Shown here one piece after another: positions 1 through 8,003 of a DNA stretch of 64,000 bases (within the stretch, counting starts at the first letter, position 1; every line of letters begins with the position of its first letter). The stretch is from Rhizobium tibeticum (GTDB lineage Bacteria; Pseudomonadota; Alphaproteobacteria; Rhizobiales; Rhizobiaceae): positions 186,001-250,000 of the forward strand of contig NZ_FOCV01000001.1 in the NCBI RefSeq assembly GCF_900110205.1. The letters run 5' to 3'. The position numbers and the translations under genes were made by a program. Under the pieces are notes generated by a model, which worked only from the letters and a program-made list of their open reading frames with translations, did not search any database and was not told the origin of the DNA.

Positions 1-35
1 ACATGCTGGCCTGGCTGAAGGCACACGGCAAGTAG
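1..35 (+). CDS. C-terminal end of an unidentified protein (partial)
   Basis: The first bases read in frame as MLAWLKAHGK followed by a TAG stop at 33-35. This looks like the tail of a protein that begins outside the window, because ten residues cannot stand alone. The fragment is too short to name a family. It converges on the aldo/keto reductase gene, and an inverted repeat lies between the two stops. Confidence 0.4.
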   Translation, partial: MLAWLKAHGK

Positions 36-43
36 CATGCGAA

Positions 44-72
44 GGACGCCGGAGGAGCAAGCCCCGGCGTCC
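44..72. terminator. Hairpin between convergent genes
   Basis: GGACGCCGG at 44-52 is perfectly complementary to CCGGCGTCC at 64-72, with an 11-nt loop. It sits between two converging stop codons, so a bidirectional terminator is plausible. There is no clear T-run on either side, so intrinsic termination is not certain. Confidence 0.45.
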
Positions 73-91
73 GCCGCCACAAGACGGCAGA

Positions 92-1141
92 TCAGGCCTT
101 CGGCTGGAATGGCTCTGGCCGGCGGCCGGCTTCCTGGCGCGCAAGCATCCAGCCCGGATATTCAGGCGCCAGCGCGCTGACCTCGTCCAGCTTCTTCAGG
201 TCGGCGGCATCGAGTTTCAGATTGACAGCCGCCAGGTTCTGGTCGAGCTGCTCGACGCGCTTGGCACCGATGATCACCGTCGTCACGAAAGGCTTGGCCA
301 GAATATACGCAAGCGCCACGGTCGCGACGCCCGTGCCGTGCTTCTCGGCAATCTCGCGCATGACGGCAACGCAGGCCCAAGCGCGATCCTTGTCGACCGG
401 AGGAAAGTCGAACGAGGCACGGCGACCTTCCCCGTTGCCGGGTGCTCCCGGCCCGTATTTGCCGGAGAGAAGGCCGCCAGCCAGCGGCGACCAGACCATC
501 AGACCAAGTTTTTCTTCCTGCATCATCGGCACGATGTCGCGCTCGAGGTCGCGGCCGGCAATCGAATAGTAGGCCTGCACGGCTTCGAACCGCGCGAAGC
601 CGCGGCGGTCCGAAATACCGAGCGCCTTGGCGATGCGCCATGCCTGCCAGTTCGAGACGCCGACATAGCGCACGAGACCACGGGACACGAGATCGTCGAG
701 CGCGCGCAACGTCTCGTCGATTGGCGTAACCGTATCGGTGGCGTGGATCTGATAGAGATCGACATGATCGGTCTGCAAGCGCTCCAGGCTTGCCTCGACC
801 GAATCCATGATGTGGCCACGCGAGGCGCCGCGATCGTTCGGCTTGTCGCCCATGACGCCGTAGACCTTCGTGGCAATGACGACGTCCTTGCGAGGAACGC
901 GCAGGTTCTTCAGGGCTTGGCCGAGCAGCTTTTCGGATTCCCCGAAGGAATAAACGTCAGCCGTGTCGATGAAATTCACGCCGGCGGCAAGCGATCTTTC
1001 GACGATCTGGTCGGCTGCCTTCTGATCGACGTCGGCAATGGCGCCCCAGATATTGCCTTCGCCTGCGGCACCGAACGTCATCGTGCCGAGGCAGATTTCG
1101 GAGACGAATAGGCCCGTATTTCCAAGTTGGTTGTAACGCAT
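92..1141 (-). CDS. Aldo/keto reductase
   Basis: An NADPH-dependent oxidoreductase of the AKR superfamily, 349 aa, with a TIM-barrel layout. The expected catalytic set is visible: DTADVYSFGESE (Asp, Tyr), the lysine in ATKVYG and the histidine in YQIHATD. The C-terminal NAD(P)-binding signature TTVIIGAKRVEQLDQN is also present. I chose the ATG at 1141 (MRYNQLGNTG) because AAGGAAA lies about 9 nt upstream and family members start at this motif; the frame stays open for 13 more codons. Length fits the Tas/YajO-like group. Substrate cannot be inferred. The gene stands alone. Confidence 0.9.
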   Translation of the reverse strand: MRYNQLGNTGLFVSEICLGTMTFGAAGEGNIWGAIADVDQKAADQIVERSLAAGVNFIDTADVYSFGESEKLLGQALKNLRVPRKDVVIATKVYGVMGDKPNDRGASRGHIMDSVEASLERLQTDHVDLYQIHATDTVTPIDETLRALDDLVSRGLVRYVGVSNWQAWRIAKALGISDRRGFARFEAVQAYYSIAGRDLERDIVPMMQEEKLGLMVWSPLAGGLLSGKYGPGAPGNGEGRRASFDFPPVDKDRAWACVAVMREIAEKHGTGVATVALAYILAKPFVTTVIIGAKRVEQLDQNLAAVNLKLDAADLKKLDEVSALAPEYPGWMLARQEAGRRPEPFQPKA

Positions 1142-1378
1142 GATCGAACATTTCCTTGTGACGGCCGCGGGCTTGTCCACGGACAGATGAATTCATTTTT
1201 TGGTTATTGGCCTGCCCGTGACAGGAACAGCCCGAATGCGGCTGCGCGGGAGGCACTATCGATGTAAGGCGAGAGAGCGGCATTTCAACACACCGTGTAC
1301 TCGCCTCACGGCTTTGCGATCCCCTTGTTTCGCGGCCATCTTTCAATAGATTCCAATTAGATCACTCGGAGATGGGCG

Positions 1379-2083
1379 ATGACGACCCGCACGCTGACGA
1401 CCATCGGCTTCGATGCCGACGACACGCTCTGGCAGAATGAGCAATACTACCGGCTTACCGAGGCGCATTTCACCGAATTGCTGGCCGATTTTGCAGACGG
1501 CCCTAGGATCTCGGAGCGCTTGCTGGAGGCAGAGAAGCGCAATCTCCGCCACTACGGCTTCGGGATCAAGGGATTTACCCTGTCGATGATCGAGACTGCG
1601 ATCGAGATCACCGAGGGCAAGGTTCCTGCCAGCGTCATTGCCGGTATTCTCGACACCGGCCGCGACCTGCTTTCCCACCCGGTCGAGACCCTACCGCACG
1701 TACAGGAGACGCTGGCGGCGCTCTCGGAAAGCTACCTGCTGGTGATGATCACCAAGGGTGACCTGTTCGATCAGGAGCGCAAGCTTGCGCAATCCGGGCT
1801 CGGCGACTTCTTTCACGCCGTCGAGATTGTCTCCGACAAGACCGCGGTAACGTACCGGCGGATCTTCTCCAAAGTCGGCGGCGGTCCGGAACGGGCCATG
1901 ATGGTCGGCAACTCGCTGAAATCAGACATTGTCCCGGCAATCGCCGCCGGCAGCTACGGGGTGTTCGTGCCGCATGAACTCACCTGGGTCGTCGAGCATG
2001 TCGAGGAACCGAAGGACGCACCGCGCTTTCGCAAGATCGAACATCTCGGAGAGCTGCGCGGCCTGATCGAGGGGCTAGACTAA
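1379..2083 (+). CDS. HAD-family hydrolase
   Basis: A haloacid dehalogenase-like phosphatase of 234 aa. Motif I is FDADDTLW near residue 11, where the first Asp is the nucleophile and the second the acid/base. Motif II is the MITKGD segment, a lysine lies at about residue 155, and motif IV is the MVGNSLKSDI segment typical of HAD phosphatases. The cap lies between motifs I and II. A GGAG sequence precedes the ATG. It is a cytoplasmic enzyme and its substrate is unknown; the sequence resembles phosphoglycolate-phosphatase-like proteins but nothing ties it to the glc operon downstream. Confidence 0.88.
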   Translation: MTTRTLTTIGFDADDTLWQNEQYYRLTEAHFTELLADFADGPRISERLLEAEKRNLRHYGFGIKGFTLSMIETAIEITEGKVPASVIAGILDTGRDLLSHPVETLPHVQETLAALSESYLLVMITKGDLFDQERKLAQSGLGDFFHAVEIVSDKTAVTYRRIFSKVGGGPERAMMVGNSLKSDIVPAIAAGSYGVFVPHELTWVVEHVEEPKDAPRFRKIEHLGELRGLIEGLD

Positions 2084-2090
2084 CCCGTTG

Positions 2091-2576
2091 TCACTGCCTT
2101 GAGGGAAAGAGCGGCGACGGCGATTGCTTTTCGGTCGGAGCGGTGGGTTGCGGCGGCGTTGCCTGCGGCTCGACGAGAATGCTGTAGGGTGCGCCGAGGC
2201 CGCGGCGCGGCGATACCTTGGAATAGTAAGGCCGCAGCAGCCAGGTGGTGCTGTCCTTCACAGTGATGGTGTAACTGCTGCCATCCTCGTCGGTACCGAA
2301 GATTGCCTCCTCGTCAGGCATCGCGAGATCGAATATCGAGAGAAAGGCAAACTTGCTCTTCGTCGCGAAGCTGACCTTCACATGCTGGCCCGCCTTGACG
2401 GGCAGCGTGTAGACGGGGCCGTTGCCGAACTTTGTCCAGCCCTTGAGTTCCATGGTCGCGGCCGGGAATTGCAGCTTCTCCAGTCGCTCTCCTGGCTGCA
2501 GCTCTGGTTGTTGTTGAGCAAATGACACAGACGCCATAAGGGCGCAGAAGGCAACGGTGACCGCGAGCCGCTTCAT
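2091..2576 (-). CDS. Small secreted protein of unknown function
   Basis: 161 aa with a clear Sec signal peptide (MKRLAVTVAFCALMASVSFAQ, probable cleavage after SFA), so the product should be periplasmic. The mature part is rich in beta-type sequence (LKGWTKFGNGPVYTLPVKAGQHVKV segment) and ends in a Pro/Thr/Gln-rich tail. Its start overlaps the tag stop by 4 bp (ATGA), so it is translated from the tag message. I do not recognise a family. The mature domain resembles all-beta carbohydrate- or polymer-binding folds only in a general way. Confidence 0.75.
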   Translation of the reverse strand: MKRLAVTVAFCALMASVSFAQQQPELQPGERLEKLQFPAATMELKGWTKFGNGPVYTLPVKAGQHVKVSFATKSKFAFLSIFDLAMPDEEAIFGTDEDGSSYTITVKDSTTWLLRPYYSKVSPRRGLGAPYSILVEPQATPPQPTAPTEKQSPSPLFPSRQ

Positions 2577-3202
2577 GGGCGCACCAACGCGTCGCGCATC
2601 GCCTCAACCTCGGCGCGGCAGAAGCAACCTTCGATGTGATCGTTGACGAGTCCCATTGCCTGCATGAAGGCATAAACTGTGGTCGGGCCGACAAACGTCC
2701 AGCCGCGTTTCTTCAAATTCTTGGAAATGACGACCGATGTCGGTGTCGTCGGGTTTGCCATGACAGCGGCACGATCGACCACCTTCGGCCGTTCGTTGTG
2801 ACCGGGTTCGAAGCTCCAGAAATAATGCGCCAGCGACCCGAATTCCGCGCGGAGTTCGATCGCTCGCCGGGCGTTGTTGATCGTCGAGACGATCTTGCCG
2901 CGATGCCGGACGATGCCGGGATCGGCAAGGCAACGGTCGATATCTTTGTCTTCGAAGAGCGCAACCTTCTCGAAATCGAAGCCGGCAAAGGCAGCACGGA
3001 AATTGTCGCGCTTGCGCAAGATGGTGAGCCAGGACAAGCCGGACTGGAACCCTTCCAGGCAGATCTTCTCGAACAGGCGGAGATCATCCGTTACCGGCCG
3101 TCCCCATTCCTCGTCGTGATACCTGAGATAATCCGGGAGGTTGGCATGCCAGTGACAGCGGCCCCTGCCGTCTTCGCCGATGATGATGCCCGTATCGCTC
3201 AT
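2573..3202 (-). CDS. tag: DNA-3-methyladenine glycosylase I
   Basis: The Tag base-excision glycosylase, which removes 3-methyladenine from alkylated DNA. The N-terminal RCHWHANLPDYLRYHDEEWG segment and the C-terminal CFCRAEVEA segment carry the Cys/His residues expected for the zinc site. FEKICLEGFQSGLSWLTIL is the core signature, and FVGPTTVYAFMQAMGLVNDH is also typical. The start was set at the ATG at 3202 (MSDTGIII), giving 209 aa; the upstream 20 codons do not look like family sequence. The gene is followed, with ATGA overlap, by the secreted protein. Confidence 0.93.
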   Translation of the reverse strand: MSDTGIIIGEDGRGRCHWHANLPDYLRYHDEEWGRPVTDDLRLFEKICLEGFQSGLSWLTILRKRDNFRAAFAGFDFEKVALFEDKDIDRCLADPGIVRHRGKIVSTINNARRAIELRAEFGSLAHYFWSFEPGHNERPKVVDRAAVMANPTTPTSVVISKNLKKRGWTFVGPTTVYAFMQAMGLVNDHIEGCFCRAEVEAMRDALVRP

Positions 3203-3412
3203 GATCCCGCTTCGCTTTCTTGCTCCGAATCCGGCTTTACCATTTGCAAACTCTGTTTCCAAACCGAACGATAACCCTGACGAAAAGTTTATCTCTCGCT
3301 TCTGACTTGAATGAATTCAAATTTACCATTCGCTGGCGGGAACGATGGCAGCTTGAAGGCAGGCGGCCGCTGCCGTCCGCACATGTTCGGCCATTTGTAG
3401 AGAGTCCGTCCG

Positions 3413-4153
3413 ATGATCAAATCGCTTCTGCTCGCCGCAGCAATGCTCGGCGTCTTTTCCACGGCCGCGCTTGGCGACGACCGTTACGCAACGCGCCCGC
3501 CGGTGGTCTTGAGCCCAGACCTTGCAGCGCCCTGGATCATGCAGCTCGGCGGCAAGGTTCGCCCCGTCGTCTACCAGCGGCCGGTCGTTGCGCAGCGCGG
3601 GCTGTTCACGCCCGGCGCCTTCCGCCGCGCTCCCGCCGCCACGGCGCAGCCGGTGTCCGCCATCAACCCTGGCGTTCCCGTCATCCGTCGCCAGCTTGAG
3701 CCGCAATACCTGCCGCAGATCGTCACCTACGACACCAAGGAGCGGCCTGGCACGATCGTCATCGATACCAACAACCGCTTCCTCTATCTGGTGATGGACG
3801 GCGGCAAAGCGCGGCGTTACGGCGTCGGCGTCGGCAAGCCGGGCTTCGAATGGGCCGGCGTGCACAAGATCACCCGCAAGTCCGAATGGCCGGACTGGAC
3901 GCCGCCGTCGGAAATGATTGGCCGCGAAGCCGCCAAGGGCCATTATCTCCCGGCGCGCATGGACGGTGGTCCTGGGAACCCGCTTGGCGCGCGCGCCATG
4001 TATCTCGGTTCGACGCTCTATCGCATTCATGGAACCAATGCGCCGTGGACGATCGGCAACGCCGTTTCCTCCGGCTGCATCCGGCTGCGCAATGAAGACG
4101 TCGTTGACCTTTACGAACGCGTAAACGTCGGAACCCGCGTGATCGTCATGTAA
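3413..4153 (+). CDS. L,D-transpeptidase (YkuD domain)
   Basis: 246 aa, exported by an N-terminal signal peptide (MIKSLLLAAAMLGVFSTAALG). The catalytic YkuD/ErfK domain occupies about residues 115-246 and holds the active-site motif HGTNAPWTIGNAVSSGCIRL, with the His and the nucleophilic Cys in SGCIR. Enzymes of this family form 3-3 peptidoglycan cross-links or attach proteins to peptidoglycan in the periplasm, and alphaproteobacteria use many paralogues. Residues 25-110 are a low-complexity Pro/Arg linker. A close paralogue follows at 4289. Confidence 0.92.
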   Translation: MIKSLLLAAAMLGVFSTAALGDDRYATRPPVVLSPDLAAPWIMQLGGKVRPVVYQRPVVAQRGLFTPGAFRRAPAATAQPVSAINPGVPVIRRQLEPQYLPQIVTYDTKERPGTIVIDTNNRFLYLVMDGGKARRYGVGVGKPGFEWAGVHKITRKSEWPDWTPPSEMIGREAAKGHYLPARMDGGPGNPLGARAMYLGSTLYRIHGTNAPWTIGNAVSSGCIRLRNEDVVDLYERVNVGTRVIVM

Positions 4154-4288
4154 AGGCTCATCAATACCGGTGCGTCGCCAAGAACAGTTGCAATTAAACA
4201 TCGCTACTGCTTCATTCGACGTCTAATATCTTGAATCGGATCGAAGTTCGGGTAGCTTCGGTCCGGTTTTGCTTTGAGGGAATCAACC

Positions 4289-4969
4289 ATGCTGAAATTC
4301 GCGACGGCTCTTACAGCCGCCGGCCTTCTGGTCTCTTCCATGTCCGCATCGGCTTCGGCGCAGCCGATCACGCCTGCTCACGATGGCGCCCCTGTCGTGC
4401 GGGTCGCCTCGCCGCCGAAGTCGGTCAAGCCGCAGTTCAAGCGCCAGCGCGTGCACCTCGTCACGAATGAAGCGCCCGGAACGATCATCATCGATACCAA
4501 CAATAAGTTCCTGTACCTGGTCGAAAGCAGGAACCGCGCGACCCGCTACGGCATCGGCGTCGGCCGTGAAGGCTTCGGCTGGTCCGGTGTGGTCAAGATT
4601 GGCCGCAAGGCAGAGTGGCCGACCTGGACGCCGCCGGCTGAAATGCGCGTTCGCGAGGCGGCGAAGGGTCATATCATCCCGGCCTTCCAGGAAGGCGGCG
4701 AGGACAATCCGCTCGGCGCGCGCGCCATGTACCTCTACAAGGGCGGCCGCGATACGATCTTTCGCATTCACGGCACGACCCAACCCTGGACGATCGGCCT
4801 CAACATGTCGTCCGGCTGCATCCGAATGATGAACAAGGATGTCATCGATCTCTACGATCGTGCCCCTGTCGGCACGAAGGTCATCGTCATCGGCCCCGGC
4901 AACAAGCAGGGCGAGGTAAGCTTCGAGGATCGCGGCATCGACGTGCTGCGGACGCTGTTCGGCGGCTGA
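4289..4969 (+). CDS. L,D-transpeptidase (YkuD domain), second copy
   Basis: 226 aa and a paralogue of the preceding gene. The shared blocks are RPGTIVIDTNN / APGTIIIDTNN, WPDWTPP / WPTWTPP, NPLGARAMYL and SSGCIR. The signal peptide ends near SASAQP. The catalytic pair is HGTTQPW and SSGCIRM. I chose the ATG at 4289 (MLKFATALTAAG), preceded by TTGAGGG, rather than the in-frame TTG at 4274. It differs from the first copy by a shorter linker and a 20-residue C-terminal extension (KQGEVSFEDRGIDVLRTLFGG). The pair probably arose by duplication. Confidence 0.92.
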   Translation: MLKFATALTAAGLLVSSMSASASAQPITPAHDGAPVVRVASPPKSVKPQFKRQRVHLVTNEAPGTIIIDTNNKFLYLVESRNRATRYGIGVGREGFGWSGVVKIGRKAEWPTWTPPAEMRVREAAKGHIIPAFQEGGEDNPLGARAMYLYKGGRDTIFRIHGTTQPWTIGLNMSSGCIRMMNKDVIDLYDRAPVGTKVIVIGPGNKQGEVSFEDRGIDVLRTLFGG

Positions 4970-5002
4970 GGCAAACCACAAGGCGGCTGGGCAACCGGTC
5001 GC

Positions 5003-5443
5003 CTATTTCGATCCGCAGCTAACCTTGCCGCTGGCCGCAAGCGGCTTTACACCGCCCTCGATTGCCAGTTCATAGGTCCCTGAGAACGCGGTCATGGATT
5101 TGCCGCGCTGGCCGGCCGTCACGACCAGGCTGAGACCTTGACCTCTCGCATCGTCGCCGCCGTCATAGAACACCTCCAGCCGCAGTTCGCCATCATGTGA
5201 CCAATGGTGCGTCAGGTTTTCCGAATTGACGGCAATCTTCTTGAGCGCTTGCGGGATGTCGCCGCTCTTCACCACCAGGGCGCCGCGAAAATGATTGAGC
5301 TTGTGCCCGCCACCAGCCTCGAAGCCGCTTTCCACCGTGAAGCGCACATCCTTGTCATCCGCCGAGCAAAAAAAGCGAGTGTCTGCGTGGGCGGCTCCAG
5401 CCGCGCTGCAGAAAGCCATAAGCGCGAGGATTGTGCGATGCAT
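5003..5443 (-). CDS. Secreted hypothetical protein
   Basis: 146 aa with a signal peptide (MHRTILALMAFCSAAGAAHA) and two cysteines in the mature part (FFCSADD near the start, VSCGSK at the end) that could form a disulfide. The pattern of a small beta-rich periplasmic domain is visible, but I recognise no family. It lies convergent with the L,D-transpeptidase gene and just upstream of glcF's stop. Function unknown. Confidence 0.72.
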   Translation of the reverse strand: MHRTILALMAFCSAAGAAHADTRFFCSADDKDVRFTVESGFEAGGGHKLNHFRGALVVKSGDIPQALKKIAVNSENLTHHWSHDGELRLEVFYDGGDDARGQGLSLVVTAGQRGKSMTAFSGTYELAIEGGVKPLAASGKVSCGSK

Positions 5444-5479
5444 ATCGGGCTCCCGAGATCGCCGGACGATCCGGCGCCG

Positions 5480-6793
5480 CTAAGCTAGGGGCAAACCCTT
5501 TAATTTTTCCGTTACATCGCCGCCATAAGCCCAATCCAGCAGTTGGACTGTGTGAACGATCGGAACGGCCGTCCCCGTCGCAATCTGCATCATGCAGCCG
5601 ATATTGCCGGTGGCAATCACATGCGGCTTCGTCGCTTCGAGGTTCTTCACCTTGCGGGCCTTGAGCGCATCGGAAATATCCGATTGCAGGATGTTGTAGG
5701 TGCCGGCGGAGCCACAACAGAGGTGACCTTCGGAAGGGTCACGGACATTGAAGCCCGCAGCCTTCAACAGCTGCTTCGGCGCCATTGTGATCTTCTGGCC
5801 GTGCTGCATCGAACAAGCCGAATGATAGGCCACGGTGATGCCCTTCGGCATCTGCGCGGGCAGCTCGAGCAATACGAGATATTCGGTGATGTCCTTCGCC
5901 AGGGACGAGACGCGCGCCGCCTTTTCGGCATAGGCCGCATCCAGCCGCAGCATATGGCCGTAGTCCTTGATCGTCGTGCCGCAGCCGGAGGCGGTGATGA
6001 TGATCGCATCGAGCCCACCCCTGTCGATTTCCCGCGTCCACACGTCAACGTTGGCACGGGCGCTCGCCAATGCCTGCTCCTCGCGTCCCATGTGATGGAC
6101 GAGCGAGCCGCAGCAAACCTCTCCCTCGGGAACGACGACTTCGAGTCCGAACCGCGTGAGCAGGCTGATCGTCGCTTCGTTTATGCCGGGATCCAGCACC
6201 GGTTGCGCGCAACCGGTCAGGATCGCCACGCGGCCACGCTTCTCACCGACCGCGGGGTGGCTCGCCGGCACGGCATAGGCGGAAGCCGGAGGAATGCGAC
6301 GCGGCGCGAGCGCCAACATCGCGGCAAATGGTTTCAATGCGGGCGTGCGCCGCAGAAGGCCTGCGAACGGACGGCCCGCCGACGACAGCTTGAGCGCCAG
6401 GCGAAATCGATCGGGATAGGGCAGAACAGCAGCGAGGATGGCGCGCACGAGCCTGTTCATGAAAGGACGCTTGTAGGTTTTCTCGATATGCGCCCGCGCA
6501 TGGTCGACGAGGTGCATGTAGTCGACGCCGGAGGGACAGGTCGTTACGCAGGCCAGACATGAAAGGCAGCGGTCGATATGCGTGACGACTTCAGTGTCTG
6601 CCGGGCGCCCATTTTCCAGCATATCCTTGATCAGGTAAATGCGCCCGCGCGGGCTGTCGAGCTCATTGCCGAGCGTCACATAGGTCGGACAGGTCGCGGT
6701 GCAGAAGCCGCAATGCACACATTTGCGCAGGATCTTTTCAGATTCGGCGACTTGCGGATCGGTAAGCTGGGCCGGCGTGAAATTGGTCTGCAT
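5480..6793 (-). CDS. glcF: Glycolate oxidase iron-sulfur subunit
   Basis: 437 aa. Two ferredoxin-type [4Fe-4S] motifs sit near the N terminus (CVHCGFCTATCP and CLSCLACVTTCP), followed by two CCG domains (CCGSLVHHMG near residue 229 and CCGSAGTY near 360). This is the architecture of GlcF, the electron-transfer subunit of the membrane-associated glycolate oxidase that turns glycolate into glyoxylate. It is the last gene of glcD-glcE-glcF; only 4 bp separate it from glcE. Confidence 0.95.
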   Translation of the reverse strand: MQTNFTPAQLTDPQVAESEKILRKCVHCGFCTATCPTYVTLGNELDSPRGRIYLIKDMLENGRPADTEVVTHIDRCLSCLACVTTCPSGVDYMHLVDHARAHIEKTYKRPFMNRLVRAILAAVLPYPDRFRLALKLSSAGRPFAGLLRRTPALKPFAAMLALAPRRIPPASAYAVPASHPAVGEKRGRVAILTGCAQPVLDPGINEATISLLTRFGLEVVVPEGEVCCGSLVHHMGREEQALASARANVDVWTREIDRGGLDAIIITASGCGTTIKDYGHMLRLDAAYAEKAARVSSLAKDITEYLVLLELPAQMPKGITVAYHSACSMQHGQKITMAPKQLLKAAGFNVRDPSEGHLCCGSAGTYNILQSDISDALKARKVKNLEATKPHVIATGNIGCMMQIATGTAVPIVHTVQLLDWAYGGDVTEKLKGLPLA

Positions 6794-6797
6794 TGCC

Positions 6798-8003
6798 TCA
6801 GGCTCCTGCCATCTTCCCAGGATTGAAGATACCGGCTGGATCGAATTTCAGTTTCAGCCGCCGCGACAGCAAGGCCACCGCCTCCTGCTGTGGCTGAAAG
6901 GTGGCGGTCATTGCCCGCATCTGTTCGGATGCGCGGATGAGCGTCGCGTGGCCGCCGCCCAGCGCCTTGATGAAACGGCGCAGGAGGTCTGCATCCGCGT
7001 CGGCCTCCATCCGCATCCAGATCAGGCCGCCCTGCCAGTCGTAGAACGCATCGACCCCGACTTCGAGGCGAAGTGCGGCGACCAGCTGATGGCCGGTGCC
7101 TGGGGCGACGGAGACGCGCCAGACCGGTCGCGGCGTATGGTCGGCATAGGGAGCGACATCCCGGATATCTCTCCAGAGACGGACACTCTCTTCTTGCTCG
7201 AGGCGCGTGACGGATCCGAACGCCCCCATGGCGGCAGCGAGTTTGGTTGCCCTGGCATCGACGGAGCCGTGTAGGCCTTCGATCCGCAGACAGGTCCCCT
7301 CGCCTTCGGAGAGCGTGCTGTCGAGAAATTTCCAGGCGACGGTCATCGGCAAATGCGCGGCACCGGAGACTTCAGCGGGCAGTGCCATCGCCGCCGCCAT
7401 GGCGTTCGCAGCCTCGGCGTCGTTCAGGCCGGAGATGACGATCGTTGCTTCGGTTCTCTGGCGCGGCGGCACGCGAAAGGTCACTTCGGTGAGGAAGCCC
7501 AGCGTGCCATGCGAGCCGGCCATCAGCTTGACGAGGTCCAGCCCGGTGACGTTCTTCATGACGCGGCCGCCGGCCTTGATCACCTCGCCCTTGCCATTGA
7601 TGAAGCTCACGCCAAGCAAGCTATCGCGCGCGGCCCCGGCCACGAAACGGCGCGGGCCGGACACATTGGCGGCAAAGACACCGCCGATCGTCGGCTCACC
7701 TGATGTGCCCATGATCGGACGATGGTCCATTGGCTCGAAGGCCATCATCTGACCATTCTCCGCCAGGGCAGCCTCGATTTCGGCGAGCGGCGTTCCGGAA
7801 CGGGCGGTCAAAACCATCTCTCCGGGATTGTAGGAAGTGATGCCGCTGAGATTGGACGAACGCAGGCGGTTTCCCGCGGCGACGGCATTTCCGAAACCGG
7901 AGCGGGTGTTGCCGCCGCAGACTGCAAGCGGCTTGCCTTCCCGCGCATGACTGCGGACGATTGCCGCAGCCTCTTCGTCCGTCGTAGGCGATAGATCGAT
8001 CAT
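6798..8003 (-). CDS. glcE: Glycolate oxidase FAD-binding subunit
   Basis: 401 aa. The N-terminal half is a PCMH-type FAD-binding domain (VCGGNTRSGFGN, GTSGEPTIGGVFAANVSGPRR, AGSHGTLGFLTEVTFRV). It has a reduced C-terminal part that ends FDPAGIFNPGKMAGA, the usual end of this family. GlcE is one of the two flavoprotein-like subunits of glycolate oxidase. Its ATG overlaps the glcD stop by 4 bp, so the two are likely translationally coupled. Confidence 0.95.
   Translation of the reverse strand: MIDLSPTTDEEAAAIVRSHAREGKPLAVCGGNTRSGFGNAVAAGNRLRSSNLSGITSYNPGEMVLTARSGTPLAEIEAALAENGQMMAFEPMDHRPIMGTSGEPTIGGVFAANVSGPRRFVAGAARDSLLGVSFINGKGEVIKAGGRVMKNVTGLDLVKLMAGSHGTLGFLTEVTFRVPPRQRTEATIVISGLNDAEAANAMAAAMALPAEVSGAAHLPMTVAWKFLDSTLSEGEGTCLRIEGLHGSVDARATKLAAAMGAFGSVTRLEQEESVRLWRDIRDVAPYADHTPRPVWRVSVAPGTGHQLVAALRLEVGVDAFYDWQGGLIWMRMEADADADLLRRFIKALGGGHATLIRASEQMRAMTATFQPQQEAVALLSRRLKLKFDPAGIFNPGKMAGA

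Noticed and set aside
5543..6562. 339-codon plus-strand frame opposite glcF
   Set aside because: glcF on the minus strand has both 4Fe-4S motifs and CCG domains; the opposite frame is a shadow.
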